Source of the DNA: an uncultured Prevotellaceae bacterium
GTDB taxonomy: Bacteria > Bacteroidota > Bacteroidia > Bacteroidales > Bacteroidaceae
NCBI GenBank assembly: GCA_902789415.1
Contig: CADAOD010000010.1
Location: forward strand, 1-64,000
Reading direction: 5' to 3'
DNA length: 64,000 nt
Part shown: positions 43,562 through 54,000 of the stretch, one piece after another
How positions within the stretch are numbered: the first letter of the stretch is position 1
Layout: the number at the start of each line of letters is the position of its first letter
Notes under the pieces: generated by a model
Told to the model about the DNA's origin: nothing
The model's input: the letters and a program-made list of their open reading frames with translations, nothing else
Database searches by the model: none
Translations under genes and position numbers: made by a program

Positions 43562-43993
43562 TTACACATAGTGTACCATTGCAAGGGCCTCGGCAATCTT
43601 CTCAACGCCTTCCTGCAAAGGTTTCTCCACCATGCTTTTGATAAATGGGTTCAATTCGGCCTTTACCGTTACCTTCATTTTCGATGAGTTCTCATCTACA
43701 GGCAGCACCTGTACCCATACATTGAAGGGGACCGGACTCTGAACCGTTTCGAACTTTACGCACTTTGGCTCTTCGCGATCGCAGATACGCAGTTTCAACT
43801 CGCCCACAGGAGCCACATTAAGGCTCACGGTGTCGGCATCAAAACTAAAGCTCTGCACCTTATCCTCGGGCACACGGTCACGCACCTTTTCCAGATTGGT
43901 CAGATCGCTGATATTATTGTAAACAGCCTGCTGCGAATAAGGAACCAGCTTAACGCTGCTCTCAAACTTACTTTCTCCTCCGAATAATCCCAT
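43562..43993 (-). CDS. SRPBCC-family protein
   Basis: A 143-residue START/Bet v 1-like protein. The pattern ESSVKLVPYSQQAVYNNISDLTNLEKVRDRVP followed by alternating beta strands and the C-terminal helix (MVEKPLQEGVEKIAEALAMV) fits the SRPBCC cavity fold, which binds hydrophobic ligands. No catalytic residues are evident. It lies between pyrE and argH on the same strand; function unknown. Confidence 0.8.
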   Translation of the reverse strand: MGLFGGESKFESSVKLVPYSQQAVYNNISDLTNLEKVRDRVPEDKVQSFSFDADTVSLNVAPVGELKLRICDREEPKCVKFETVQSPVPFNVWVQVLPVDENSSKMKVTVKAELNPFIKSMVEKPLQEGVEKIAEALAMVHYV

Positions 43994-44029
43994 GGCTTAC
44001 ATTAAAGATTAAAAATTAAACATTAAAGA

Positions 44030-44662
44030 TTAATCCTGCTTCCAGGTATCAGGACTCTTGCGCCACTCGGCCAGAACGGCTTTATCCTCTTCCTTAATAT
44101 AACCAGTCTTGGCAGCCTCTTCGATTACTGCCTCATAGTTGCTCAGGGTAATCAGCTTTACACCAGCCTCGGCAAAAGCCTTTTCAGCTACAGGAAAACC
44201 ATAGGTAAATGAAGCTACCATACCGATTACCTCAACACCATACTCGCGCAGGGCCTGAACAGCCTTCAGACTGCTACCGCCAGTAGAAATCAAATCCTCT
44301 ACAACAACCACCTTGGCACCTTTCTTAATCTCACCTTCTACCTGGTTACCCATACCATGATCTTTTGGCTTTGGACGAACATAGCTATAAGGCAAGCCCA
44401 ACTCCTCGGCAACAAGTGCACCCTGTGCGATAGCACCTGTGGCAACACCGGCAACAGCCTCAGCCTCAGGAAAGTTTTCCTGAATGGCATGGCAAAGCTC
44501 CAGCTTTACGAACGAACGCAGACGTGGAAACGAGAGCGTCTTACGATTATCAGTATAAATTGGTGACTTCCAACCCGAAGCCCATGTAAATGGGTCGTTT
44601 GGCTGCAACTTGATGGCTTGAATCTCCATCAGTTTCTGGGCAAATTGATTCTTGATTTCCAT
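44030..44662 (-). CDS. pyrE: Orotate phosphoribosyltransferase
   Basis: A 211-residue enzyme that joins orotate to PRPP in pyrimidine synthesis. The PRPP loop reads KVVVVEDLISTGGSSLKA (about 118-135), and TDNRKTLSFP and SYVRPKPKDHGMG are typical. I start it at ATG 44662 (MEIKNQFAQKL), because a longer frame reaching 44797 crosses a strong promoter (44686-44717) and the 3' end of comF. Confidence 0.95.
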   Translation of the reverse strand: MEIKNQFAQKLMEIQAIKLQPNDPFTWASGWKSPIYTDNRKTLSFPRLRSFVKLELCHAIQENFPEAEAVAGVATGAIAQGALVAEELGLPYSYVRPKPKDHGMGNQVEGEIKKGAKVVVVEDLISTGGSSLKAVQALREYGVEVIGMVASFTYGFPVAEKAFAEAGVKLITLSNYEAVIEEAAKTGYIKEEDKAVLAEWRKSPDTWKQD

Positions 44663-44685
44663 AACGTTATTCTGTATTTTGGGTG

Positions 44686-44717
44686 CAAAGATAGTGTAAA
44701 TCAGGCGAATAACCAAA
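44686..44717 (-). promoter_or_regulatory. pyrE promoter
   Basis: TTTG (44717-44714) and TATCTTTG (44693-44686) with a 20-base spacer on the minus strand, about 24 bases upstream of the chosen pyrE start. Confidence 0.72.
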
Positions 44718-44724
44718 TTATTAC

Positions 44725-45423
44725 CTATCTTTTTGTATAGCCAAGTGCCAGAACACTTATCTTTATGCCACCATTCTGGGCTATTTGCTTTGCACAAGCC
44801 CTCACAGTAGCACCCGTAGTAACCACATCGTCAATCATCAGCAGATGTTTTGCCCCCACAGGAATCTGTTTCAACACAAACATCTGATCTACATTCTCGG
44901 CTCGGCTCCATCTACTCTTCTTTGTCTGACTCTCCACAAAATCAACACGTCTGACCACGTCAGTCAAAACAGGCAATCCAGTGATTTCGCTGACACCTTG
45001 GGCGATGGCATCGCTTTGGTTGTAACCGCGCTGACGCAGACGTTTTTTTGCTAATGGCACAGGTACTATACCATCGATTCCATCGAAGAATCCCGAACCT
45101 TGTATTTCCTTGGCCAACATCCGCCCCAAAACCACACCAACCTCAGGATGGTCTTTGTATTTTAGCTGGTAAATCATATTGGCTGTATCAGAATGGGCTT
45201 CGTAATAAAAATAGGCGGCCGCACGCTCTATGGGTATCAGATGCCAAAAGCTTTTTGCCATCTCATTCTCATAAGGATTAAGCCAAAAGTCTGTTCGTGG
45301 CAGATGGAAGTGACATTTTATACAAAGCACTTCCTCAGTAGCCGACAGCCTTTTACCACATACCATACATGTACGCGGCGAAATAAAATCAAGTAGACGT
45401 CGCCAAAAACTAATCCATTTCAT
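44725..45423 (-). CDS. ComF-family phosphoribosyltransferase-like protein
   Basis: About 232 residues from ATG 45423 (MKWISFWRRLLDFISPRTC). An N-terminal zinc finger with CMVCGKRLS...CIKCHFHLP (about 18-40) is followed by a type-I PRTase domain with VPVPLAKKRLRQRGYNQSDAIA and LLMIDDVVTTGATVRACA. ComF acts in DNA uptake and single-strand handling during transformation. It overlaps the recX 3' end by 14 bases. Confidence 0.9.
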   Translation of the reverse strand: MKWISFWRRLLDFISPRTCMVCGKRLSATEEVLCIKCHFHLPRTDFWLNPYENEMAKSFWHLIPIERAAAYFYYEAHSDTANMIYQLKYKDHPEVGVVLGRMLAKEIQGSGFFDGIDGIVPVPLAKKRLRQRGYNQSDAIAQGVSEITGLPVLTDVVRRVDFVESQTKKSRWSRAENVDQMFVLKQIPVGAKHLLMIDDVVTTGATVRACAKQIAQNGGIKISVLALGYTKR

Positions 45424-45901
45424 CGTCGAAATCCATATCTTCATCAACATCCAAACATTGACGAATGATACCATAATCAAAACCGCGTCCCAAAGCAAAG
45501 CGCACCAGTTTCTGATTCAACTCATAATCGTTGGCAGCCTTTATGCTCTTACGTTTTTGCTTTAACAATGGTACCAGCACCTTCAGATACTCTTCATCAT
45601 CGATTTCATCGAGCACACGCTGCTGTATGTCTTCATCTATACGTTTCATCCAGAGTGCCTGCTGTACCTTGCGGCGCCCCCATTTGTTATAGCGCACCTT
45701 ATCTTTTACAAAAGCACGGGCATAGCGCTCATTATCTATATAGCGTTCGTTGGTAAGGCGTTCTATCACACGGTTCTGCGCCTCTATGTCCATCCCCCAA
45801 CGCTTCATCTTGTCACGCATCTCCTGCTCACAGTGTTCAGCCTGTGCACAAACGGCCGCCAGTTGCAGGTAAGCCTCTTGTTCTGTTTTCTCTTTCGTCA
45901 T
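45410..45901 (-). CDS. recX: Regulatory protein RecX
   Basis: A 163-residue modulator of RecA. Three-helix repeats are visible: CAQAEHCEQEMRDKMKRWG, VIERLTNERYIDNERYARAFVKDKVRYNKWGRRKVQQAL, and LVRFALGRGFDYGIIRQCL. Length and repeats fit RecX. It overlaps prmC by four bases and leads into comF. Confidence 0.9.
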   Translation of the reverse strand: MTKEKTEQEAYLQLAAVCAQAEHCEQEMRDKMKRWGMDIEAQNRVIERLTNERYIDNERYARAFVKDKVRYNKWGRRKVQQALWMKRIDEDIQQRVLDEIDDEEYLKVLVPLLKQKRKSIKAANDYELNQKLVRFALGRGFDYGIIRQCLDVDEDMDFDDEMD

Positions 45902-46722
45902 GCTTTAGTTGCTTTTACAAATCTTGCTTTGCCGTATTGGTCGTCAATCTTCGCCACATCTACAAAACCCAAAGCCTGTAGGTTTTCCACGATTGAATCG
46001 GCATAAATAGGATTTATTTCATAATACAAGCGTCCACCAAGTTTCAAGGCCGATACGGCGTAATGCATGATATGGCGATAGAACAACAGCGGATCGTCAT
46101 CTGGCACAAACAAGGCTGAATCAGGTTCGTACTTTAAAACATTTTCCTCCATTTCAGCCGCTTCTTTCCGACAGATGTATGGCGGATTACTTACGATCAC
46201 ATCCCATCTGTCGGTTTCTGTATCTAAGGCCAAAGCGTCGCGTTTCTCAAACTTCACATCGGCACCTAGCATTTGGGCATTATGCTTGGCAATAGCCAGT
46301 ACATCCTCAGAGATATCCCAAGCCGTAACTTGTGAGTCTGGTATATCCAACGCCAAGGTTATGGCAATACATCCACTACCCGTACCAATATCCAAGATAT
46401 CACTACCGCCGTTATTAACGATAAAATGGCACAATTCGACCGTTTCGGGACGAGGAATCAACACACCTGGCGCCACATGAAACTGACGACCACAGAAGTC
46501 GGCTACACCCAAAACATACTGCACAGGCTCGGCTTTTTCGAGTCTTTGCATGATTTTTTCGAGTTCTGCTTGGTCGTTTGCCGATAATTGTGTAACTTTG
46601 CCACAATAAATATCGGCCATTGTCAGGCCGAAACGTACATCAAGCACCCAACGGACAAGGGCTTTCGCCTCGCCAGCATCATAAATATTGCTGAGTCTTT
46701 GGCAGAGTTCTTCGTAATTCAT
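45898..46722 (-). CDS. prmC: Release factor glutamine methyltransferase
   Basis: A 274-residue SAM-dependent enzyme that methylates the GGQ glutamine of peptide chain release factors. The N-terminal helical domain is followed by LDIGTGSGCIAITLAL (SAM loop), FEKRDAL and the active-site VSNPPYI (NPPY). I use ATG 46722 (MNYEELCQRL); a longer frame to 46929 runs back over ribD and through its promoter. Confidence 0.93.
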   Translation of the reverse strand: MNYEELCQRLSNIYDAGEAKALVRWVLDVRFGLTMADIYCGKVTQLSANDQAELEKIMQRLEKAEPVQYVLGVADFCGRQFHVAPGVLIPRPETVELCHFIVNNGGSDILDIGTGSGCIAITLALDIPDSQVTAWDISEDVLAIAKHNAQMLGADVKFEKRDALALDTETDRWDVIVSNPPYICRKEAAEMEENVLKYEPDSALFVPDDDPLLFYRHIMHYAVSALKLGGRLYYEINPIYADSIVENLQALGFVDVAKIDDQYGKARFVKATKA

Positions 46723-46726
46723 GGTG

Positions 46727-46734
46727 CAAAGATA
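46727..46734 (-). promoter_or_regulatory. prmC -7 element next to the start codon
   Basis: TATCTTTG on the minus strand ends four bases before the prmC ATG, so the transcript could start on or within a few bases of the start codon. No good -33 element is seen. Confidence 0.45.
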
Positions 46735-46776
46735 GGTAAAATAATTGATAATTGAAAATTGAGAATAGAGAATTAT

Positions 46777-47697
46777 ATGAGTAACGACGAAAAATTCATG
46801 CAACGCTGCATCCAGTTGGCCAAAAACGGACAGCAGAACGCTAAACCCAACCCCATGGTGGGCGCAGTCATCGTACATAACGGCCGCATTATTGGCGAAG
46901 GTTACCACGTGCGCTGTGGACTGGCTCACGCCGAGGTAAATGCCTTTGCTTCAGTAAGCGCTGCAGACGAGGCTTTGTTACCCGAGTCGACCATCTATGT
47001 ATCGTTAGAGCCCTGCTCACATTACGGAAAAACGCCTCCTTGCGCCGACCTGATTATCAAGAAAGGCGTGCGCCGTGTGGTAGTGGGGTGTATCGATGAA
47101 TTCGCCGAAGTTCAGGGTCGCGGCATCCAAAAGCTGCGCGATGCAGGCATCGAAGTCGAGGTAGGTGTACTCGAGACTGAGTGTAAGGCATTGAACCGTC
47201 GTTTCTTCACATTCCATTGCGAAAATCGCCCTTATATCATCCTGAAATGGGCGCAAACCGCCAATGGTTTTATCGATGATCACCACCAGCCCGTTCAGAT
47301 TTCGAACGAGTTTACTAAAATGCTATCACACAAACTCCGTGCCGAGGAAGATGCCATTCTGGTAGGGCGCATTACCGATGAACGCGATCACCCACAGCTG
47401 AATGTACGTGAGTGGTGCGGTCCCAATCCCAAACGTATGGTTATCGACCATGCACACCCGTTGAATCTTGAGAGTTTACATGCTCAGAACATCCAGTCGC
47501 TGATTGTTGAAGGTGGTGCCGAAACACTTCGCTCTTTTTTAGTACAAGGTCTTTGGGACGAAATACGCGTAGAGACCAATACTACGATGACCGTTAGTGA
47601 TGGCACCCGCGCACCGCTGATTCCTGCTAACGCCCAAGTGGTCAGCAGTAACATGTACGATAAAAATGTAATTGTGATTTATCAGCGAAAGGACTAA
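46777..47697 (+). CDS. ribD: Riboflavin biosynthesis deaminase/reductase RibD
   Basis: About 306 residues from ATG 46777 (MSNDEKFMQRC). The N-terminal deaminase domain has the zinc site GLAHAEVNAF and PCSHYGKTPPCADLIIKKG. The C-terminal reductase domain starts near residue 145 (RPYIILKWAQTANGFI) and has IQSLIVEGGAETLRSFL. It catalyses the second and third steps of riboflavin synthesis. It is shorter than E. coli RibD (367). The spacer shared with prmC carries AATTGA-type micro-repeats. Confidence 0.93.
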   Translation: MSNDEKFMQRCIQLAKNGQQNAKPNPMVGAVIVHNGRIIGEGYHVRCGLAHAEVNAFASVSAADEALLPESTIYVSLEPCSHYGKTPPCADLIIKKGVRRVVVGCIDEFAEVQGRGIQKLRDAGIEVEVGVLETECKALNRRFFTFHCENRPYIILKWAQTANGFIDDHHQPVQISNEFTKMLSHKLRAEEDAILVGRITDERDHPQLNVREWCGPNPKRMVIDHAHPLNLESLHAQNIQSLIVEGGAETLRSFLVQGLWDEIRVETNTTMTVSDGTRAPLIPANAQVVSSNMYDKNVIVIYQRKD

Positions 47698-48156
47698 TTA
47701 CTTTCTACCGAAATCGGCAGGCACCTCGCCCCACTTCTGCGTTTCCCATTTGATAATGGGATTACGGTATTGATGGGTGCGTAACCAATTCTCGGCTCTT
47801 GCAATAATCTGGAAGAGTTGTTCTGTTTGTGTCGTGCGCTCAAGTGTGGTTTTACATTTACCTTTCGACACCCATAGAATGGCATTATAACTATCCGAAT
47901 AAATGGTCTTATCGTGCCATCCCTTTTGCCAGCAAAGCGCCAAAGCATGCACTATAGCCAAGAATTCACCGATGTTATTTGTGCCTTTTACAGGTCCGAA
48001 ATGGAAAACTCTTGCACCTGTAGTCAGGTCAATACCCTGATACTCCATAGGTCCGGGGTTCCCACTACAAGCAGCATCAACTGCAAAAGCGTCTGCCCTT
48101 ACCTCCATTGGCAAGGGCAGAACTGTATCGTGTCTATAATCTGGGGGATTCTGCAT
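47698..48156 (-). CDS. Ribonuclease HI
   Basis: A 152-residue RNase H1-fold protein. Active-site acidic residues are in FAVDAACSGNPGPMEYQG (about 25), NNIGEFLAIVHAL (about 60) and TIYSDSYNAILWV (about 86). The usual DGSCxGNPG is DAACSGNPG here, common in Bacteroidota. It removes RNA from RNA/DNA hybrids; the window also has rnhB. It ends on the base next to the ribD stop, converging without a spacer. Confidence 0.88.
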   Translation of the reverse strand: MQNPPDYRHDTVLPLPMEVRADAFAVDAACSGNPGPMEYQGIDLTTGARVFHFGPVKGTNNIGEFLAIVHALALCWQKGWHDKTIYSDSYNAILWVSKGKCKTTLERTTQTEQLFQIIARAENWLRTHQYRNPIIKWETQKWGEVPADFGRK

Positions 48157-48157
48157 A

Positions 48158-49963
48158 TTACATACGCTCAGGAACTTCGATGCCCAGCAGGCTCATACCA
48201 TTCTTGATAATCTTAGCTACGTTCTTAGCCAGCATCAAGCGTACTGCCTTCTTCTGCTCATCGGGCTCGTTCAGAATGCTGTAATCGTGATAGAACTGAT
48301 TGAACACCTTGGTAAGCTCGTAACAGTAGTTAGCAATACCACTTGGCGAGTAATCCTTACCTGCCTGCTCAACAGCAGCGCCAAACTCGTTCATCTTCTG
48401 AACCAGCTCAACCTCCTTCTCAGCCAGATCTACCTGAGCATTAGCAGGTTTCAAGCCCTCAGCCTCGGCCCTACGCAGAATACTGCGGATACGAGCGTAA
48501 GTGTACTGGATGAATGGACCGGTATTACCGTTGAAATCGATACTCTCCTCGGGGTTGAACAGCATGTTCTTACGTGCATCAACCTTCAGGATAAAGTACT
48601 TCAGAGCACCCATTCCTACCACACGGGCAATCTCACGGCGTTCCTCTTCGGTCATATCGTCGAACTTACCCAGTTCCATTGATGTCTTGTAGGCATCCTC
48701 AACCATCAGTGCCATCAGGTCGTCGGCATCAACAACCGTTCCCTCACGACTCTTCATCTTACCGTTTGGCAACTCAACCATACCGTATGAGAAGTGTGTA
48801 AGCTCCTTACCCCACTTGAATCCTAAGCGGTCCAACAGGATAGAAAGCACCTGGAAGTGGTAGTTCTGCTCGTTACCTACCACGTATATCATTTTATCAA
48901 TGGGGAAATCCTTGAAACGCATCTCGGCAGTACCGATATCCTGAGTCATATATACCGAAGTACCATCGCTACGCAGCAACAGCTTCTTGTCGAGACCCTC
49001 ATTGGTCAGATCGGCCCAAACCGAGTTGTCCTCATGACGCTCAAACAGCCCCTTAGCCAAGCCTTCTTCAACCTTAGCCTTACCCTTCAGGTAAGTCTGA
49101 CTCTCGTAGTAAATCTTATCGAACGATACGCCCATCTTCTTGTAGGTTTCATCAAAACCGGCATATACCCAGTTATTCATCTTCTCCCACAGGGCACGTA
49201 CCTCAGGATCATTGTTCTCCCACTTAACCAGCATCTCGTGTGCCTCCTTAATCAGTGGAGCCTCCTGCTTAGCCTTCTCCTCGTCCATACCCTGGGCTAC
49301 GAGTTCCTTCACCTCCTCGCGATAATGCTTATCAAAAGCCACGTAGTAGTCGCCAATCAGATGGTCACCCTTCTTGCCCGATGTCTCAGGAGTCTCGCCG
49401 TTGCCGTACTTCAGCCAAGCCAGCATCGACTTACAGATATGAATACCGCGGTCGTTCACGATATTTGTCTTCACCACCTTGTTGCCATTAGCCTCCATTA
49501 TCTGTGCCAAGCTCCAACCCAGCAAGTTGTTACGTACATGGCCCAAGTGCAAAGGCTTATTGGTGTTAGGCGATGAGTATTCAATCATAACCAGAGGCGA
49601 CTCGTCGTTAGCCTGCTTCATGCCAAAATGCTCATCCTTATCAATAGCATCAAGCAACTGCAACCAGGCGCCATCACCTACGCTCAGGTTCAAGAAACCT
49701 TTTACCACATTAAATTTCTCAACAGCTGCACAGTTAGCAGTCAGGTATTCACCAATCTCCTGTGCTGTCTGCTCCGGACTCTTCTTGGCAGCCTTCACAA
49801 AGGGGAATACCACCAGAGTCAAGTTACCCTCAAACTCACTTCTTGTTTTCTGCAACTGCAGCATCTTCTCTGTGGCATCCATGCCATAGAGGGCCTTTAC
49901 TGCCTCGCCTGCAGCCTTGCTGATTAATGCTTCAATATTGACTTGCGTCGAACTTTGTTTCAT
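48158..49963 (-). CDS. argS: Arginyl-tRNA synthetase
   Basis: A 601-residue class I synthetase that charges tRNA-Arg. The N-terminal Add1 domain is followed by IEYSSPNTNKPLHLGHVRNN (HIGH-like HLGH, about 133), the core with GKMKSREGTVV (KMSK-like), and the C-terminal anticodon-binding helices. Length is normal. A -7 box (TAATTTTG on the minus strand) lies about 20 bases upstream. Just two bases part it from the RNase HI gene. Confidence 0.96.
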   Translation of the reverse strand: MKQSSTQVNIEALISKAAGEAVKALYGMDATEKMLQLQKTRSEFEGNLTLVVFPFVKAAKKSPEQTAQEIGEYLTANCAAVEKFNVVKGFLNLSVGDGAWLQLLDAIDKDEHFGMKQANDESPLVMIEYSSPNTNKPLHLGHVRNNLLGWSLAQIMEANGNKVVKTNIVNDRGIHICKSMLAWLKYGNGETPETSGKKGDHLIGDYYVAFDKHYREEVKELVAQGMDEEKAKQEAPLIKEAHEMLVKWENNDPEVRALWEKMNNWVYAGFDETYKKMGVSFDKIYYESQTYLKGKAKVEEGLAKGLFERHEDNSVWADLTNEGLDKKLLLRSDGTSVYMTQDIGTAEMRFKDFPIDKMIYVVGNEQNYHFQVLSILLDRLGFKWGKELTHFSYGMVELPNGKMKSREGTVVDADDLMALMVEDAYKTSMELGKFDDMTEEERREIARVVGMGALKYFILKVDARKNMLFNPEESIDFNGNTGPFIQYTYARIRSILRRAEAEGLKPANAQVDLAEKEVELVQKMNEFGAAVEQAGKDYSPSGIANYCYELTKVFNQFYHDYSILNEPDEQKKAVRLMLAKNVAKIIKNGMSLLGIEVPERM

Positions 49964-50105
49964 ATCTTTAGAATTTTGGGTGCAAAATTAATAAAAATAT
50001 ATGGAAATTAGCCACTTAGTGTACAAAAAGTTGCATCTTTGTACTAAAAAACGCACATAGTTTAAAACTTTTTTGTAACTTTGCGCCCGACGAGAGAGAA
50101 ATAGA

Positions 50106-51056
50106 ATGAGACATAGCCTTAAACATATCACTATGGTCTTTGCCGTTATCCTGGCCTTACCAGTTTCGGCAAAGGGTGAACGTTTTGTGTTTACCACCAT
50201 CTGGACAGCCCAAGCGCAATTTGCCGGTTATTACGCAGCCAAAGAGAGAGGTTTTTATGATGAATTGGGATTGGATGTGGTTATCCAACACCCTTCGCTC
50301 ACCAGTTCGGCCTCTAACCGATTGAAGACCAACCAATGCGACGCCGCCATGTTCTCAATGATGTCGGCAATGGACTTCATTGCTCAAGGCACTCCATTGG
50401 TAAACATCTTTCAAGACTCCATGAACAGTAGTAACATCCTGGTATCGCGTTGGGGCGTAAATCCACTAAAAATGAAAGGTCAGCGCGTGGGTATTTTCAA
50501 CTCCGACCCTAACTACCTTACCTATATCATGAGTAAGAAGGAAGGTATGGACTACGAATGGGTACGCTTTACCAGCGACATCAATGTATTTCTGTCGGGC
50601 GCTGTCGATGCTACTATGGTGGTGAGTTACAACGAGTTCTGCCTTCTGAAGCAGGCTGGCTTTAAACTGTCAGAGAACTATCTTTATCGTTTTAGCGATC
50701 ACGATTACAACATACAGGAGAACGGTGTTTACGTAAAACGCCAATATTACGACACCCACCGTAGCACCGTTGGTAAGTTTGCCGCAGCCAGCCGCCGCGG
50801 TTGGGAGTGGGTAGCCGCCCACCCCGACGAGGCATTGGATATTGTGATGAAGTATGTACATAAAAACGGCATCCACACCAACCGCATGATGCAGAAGATG
50901 ATGCTCGAAGAAGTGTTACGCCTGCAGATTGACCGTGAGTCGAAACGCCGCGAGTTTCGTGTGCGCGCTGATATGGTACGTAAGGCCAACAAGATGATGC
51001 TGGAGGCAGGTATGCTGAAACGCGAGGTAACCTATAAAGAACTGATTGGCCTATGA
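50106..51056 (+). CDS. NMT1/THI5-like substrate-binding protein
   Basis: A 316-residue exported solute-binding protein. A signal peptide (FAVILALPVSAKG) precedes the THI5/NMT1-like fold: TIWTAQAQFAGYYAAKERGFYDELGLDV and a middle segment with VGIFNSDPNYLTYIM. In transporters these proteins bind pyrimidine- or taurine-like solutes. No ABC permease or ATPase gene is near. Instead, the stop overlaps the start of a sensor kinase (ATGA), so it probably serves as ligand receptor for that kinase. A -7 box TAACTTTG is at 50076-50083. Confidence 0.85.
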   Translation: MRHSLKHITMVFAVILALPVSAKGERFVFTTIWTAQAQFAGYYAAKERGFYDELGLDVVIQHPSLTSSASNRLKTNQCDAAMFSMMSAMDFIAQGTPLVNIFQDSMNSSNILVSRWGVNPLKMKGQRVGIFNSDPNYLTYIMSKKEGMDYEWVRFTSDINVFLSGAVDATMVVSYNEFCLLKQAGFKLSENYLYRFSDHDYNIQENGVYVKRQYYDTHRSTVGKFAAASRRGWEWVAAHPDEALDIVMKYVHKNGIHTNRMMQKMMLEEVLRLQIDRESKRREFRVRADMVRKANKMMLEAGMLKREVTYKELIGL

Positions 51057-54000
51057 AAAAGCATCCCTGGATAACAGCTGCTATTGGTACTATCCTCACC
51101 CTATTGTTGATTGCAGTACTTTTCTATAGTCGCCAGATTATACAGCAACAAGCTATGGCCAATGCTGTAGAATCGCTTCAGCAAATTATGGAGAATACTG
51201 ACCGCCATCTGCACCAAATAGAGGCTGCTACCGATAGCCTGATTCCAAAGATCGAGCAACATATCGACCAACCCGACATGATGTTCGAGTATAGCAGAGA
51301 GTTGCTTAAGCAGCACCCGGACCTAAAAGGCTGTAGTATCTCATTCGATCCCTATTTCTATAAAGAAAAAGGACAGTATTTCTCGGCTTACTCGTACAAC
51401 AACGGTAACAGCATTATAACCGAGCAGGAAGGTAGCGACAACTATCAGTATTTTTATATGGACTGGTATGTTATCCCACGCATGCTGTATCACTCGTACT
51501 GGATAGAGCCATATGCCGACGTAAATACAGGCGGTATTGTTGTTAATGATATTATGACCTCGTATTGCCAGCCCATACAGGGTGGTCCTGATAAAACGGT
51601 GGGCATCCTCTCGGCCGATGTTCCGTTGAATTGGCTGGCCGATCAGATATCAAACTACCAACCCATGCCCAAATCGTATTGCATGCTGTTAGGGCGTGGC
51701 GGTTCCTATATTGTTCATCCCGACAGCACCCGATTGTTGTACGAAACCATTTTCACCTCTACTATCGAGCATCCCGACACAGCACTCACCTCATTAGGTC
51801 GTGCTATGACCGATGGCGAAACAGGCTACAAGGCACTATGCCTGGATGGTATCGAGAGTCATGTATTCTACATGCCTTTCCGCCAGACAGGTTGGAGTAT
51901 TGCCCTTGTATGCCCCAATGAGGTTATCCTTAGCAACTTCCGTTTGTTGCTTTATTTCCTATTGCCACTAATCTTACTATCTATTATGCTCATGTTTATG
52001 CCCCTTTGGCGCTGGCTGTTCCGCCGACGCTACTTCGCAGCCGTAGTACTTACACTATTAGTACTAACTGTTACCTCGTGCCACAATAACCAGGCCAACC
52101 AAAAGGCAACTTCGGACCAATCCGTAACTGAAAAACTAACCGACAACAGGGTTGAGGAACTTTTGGACAGCTACGGTAGCAACCACTGGATACAAGCACT
52201 CGACAGTTTGGAACAGGTTGGCAAGATACCCACCTGCCAGGCCGATTATACCAAGGCTAAGAGATACGACGAAATGGAACAGTTTCGCTCAGCCTTGATT
52301 TTTTACAACAAGGCCATCGAAGGCGACAAGCTGCTGCACATCAACAAGGCGCAATACTACGATTCTTTCATGGGATTGAGCACCATCTATCTGAACAACA
52401 ACAATGTTGAACTGGCTTTGCAAACTGCCACCAAGGGTCATGATATTGTTTCTAAAGATACAACCATTATTGGTCGCGATTATACCAACCAGTTCCTCAT
52501 GGAGATTGGTATGTGTCAAATACGACTTAGCCGTCACGACGAGGCAGTACAAACCTTTGAAAAAGCCCGCCAGGGTGCCGAGCAACTGGCTCTACGCTAT
52601 CTTAAGAGCCCCAGTTGCCAAGAAAGTTGTCTACTGATTGCATCGAACATTATCAATTATTACATGAACATTAAATGGTTCGATCGCATAGAACCTTGGC
52701 TCAACATGATGGAACAGGCACTTGAGCGTTATGCTGCCACTAATGTATCTACCGAGAATTATAGCAATTATCTGGCCACACTTACCGGCGATAAGGCCAT
52801 TATGTGGGCCATGACCGGACATACAGAAGAAGGAGAAGCTGCCTTCCAGAGTTTCCTTTCGTCCGATTATGCCAAAACCTTCCGTGGTATCTACGACCAG
52901 GCTTTTTATCTGGAAATGACCGAGCAATGGGAAAAACTGCTTTCTATTTCGCTTCGTATCGATTCTGCCGAGATAAAAGAAGGTGTATCGCCTACCATCG
53001 ACTATCTGATATCCAGCCCCTCTACTATCTTTAAAGCGATGGTGAAAACTGGCCGCAAAGAAGAGGCACTACAAAAAGCAGAGCAAATTATCACTTTGCT
53101 CGACACGGTTAAAACCTACCAGCACCGTAGCGATGCTGAGGAATTGGCTGTGATATACGAAACACAACAAAAGGAAGAACAGATTGCCGCACAGCGTGCT
53201 TCGCTTAACCGCCAGCGCATGCAGGGAATCGTGGTAGTGGTATTGCTGCTGTTGATATTCTTGGGCGTACTGTTTGAGTTCTATCGCAAACTACGCCGTG
53301 CCCACACACTGCTCGAGATTAGTTATAACAACCTGGTAATAGCTAACGAGCGCGCCGAGGAATCATCAAAGATGAAAACCAACTTTATCCGTCAAATTTC
53401 GCACGAGATACGTACACCACTGAACATTCTGAGCGGTTTTACCCAAATCATCACCATGCCCGACATGAGTCTCGACGAGGCTACACGCACCGATATCAAC
53501 CAAAAGATTGTTGAGAATACCGACCGTATCACCGGTTTGGTTAACAAGATGCTGGAGCTGAGCGATGCCAACAGTCAGACCGTCATCGACCGTACCGACA
53601 ACGTGCTGGCCGTACAGATTGCAGCACAGGCCATCGATGCCAGCGATATTACCAATGCCAAGCACCTGAAGTTCGACTTACAGGTTGGCGACACCGAAGG
53701 CGCAGTGACAATCACCACCAACGAGCAGGCAGCAAGCCGTGCACTTTCCATGCTGCTTGATAATGCTCGCAAGTTTACCCACCCTGCCGAAGCCAAAAAC
53801 GAAGAGCCTACAAAGCAGCAACAGGTAACACTCACACTTAAAAAGACAGATAGCACTATCGATTTCATCGTTGAGGACACAGGTATTGGTGTACCATACA
53901 ACGAAGCAGAGCATATTTTTGATGAGTTTGTACAGCTGGACGAGTATTACGAGGGTACAGGTATTGGACTTACCGTAGCACGCTCGTTAGCACGCCGATT

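Noticed and set aside
44663-44797. N-terminal extension of pyrE
   Set aside because: The extension crosses a strong TTTG-N20-TATCTTTG promoter and overlaps comF; homologues start near MEIKNQF.
46723-46929. N-terminal extension of prmC
   Set aside because: It overlaps the divergent ribD coding start and the intergenic repeats, and has no similarity to PrmC.
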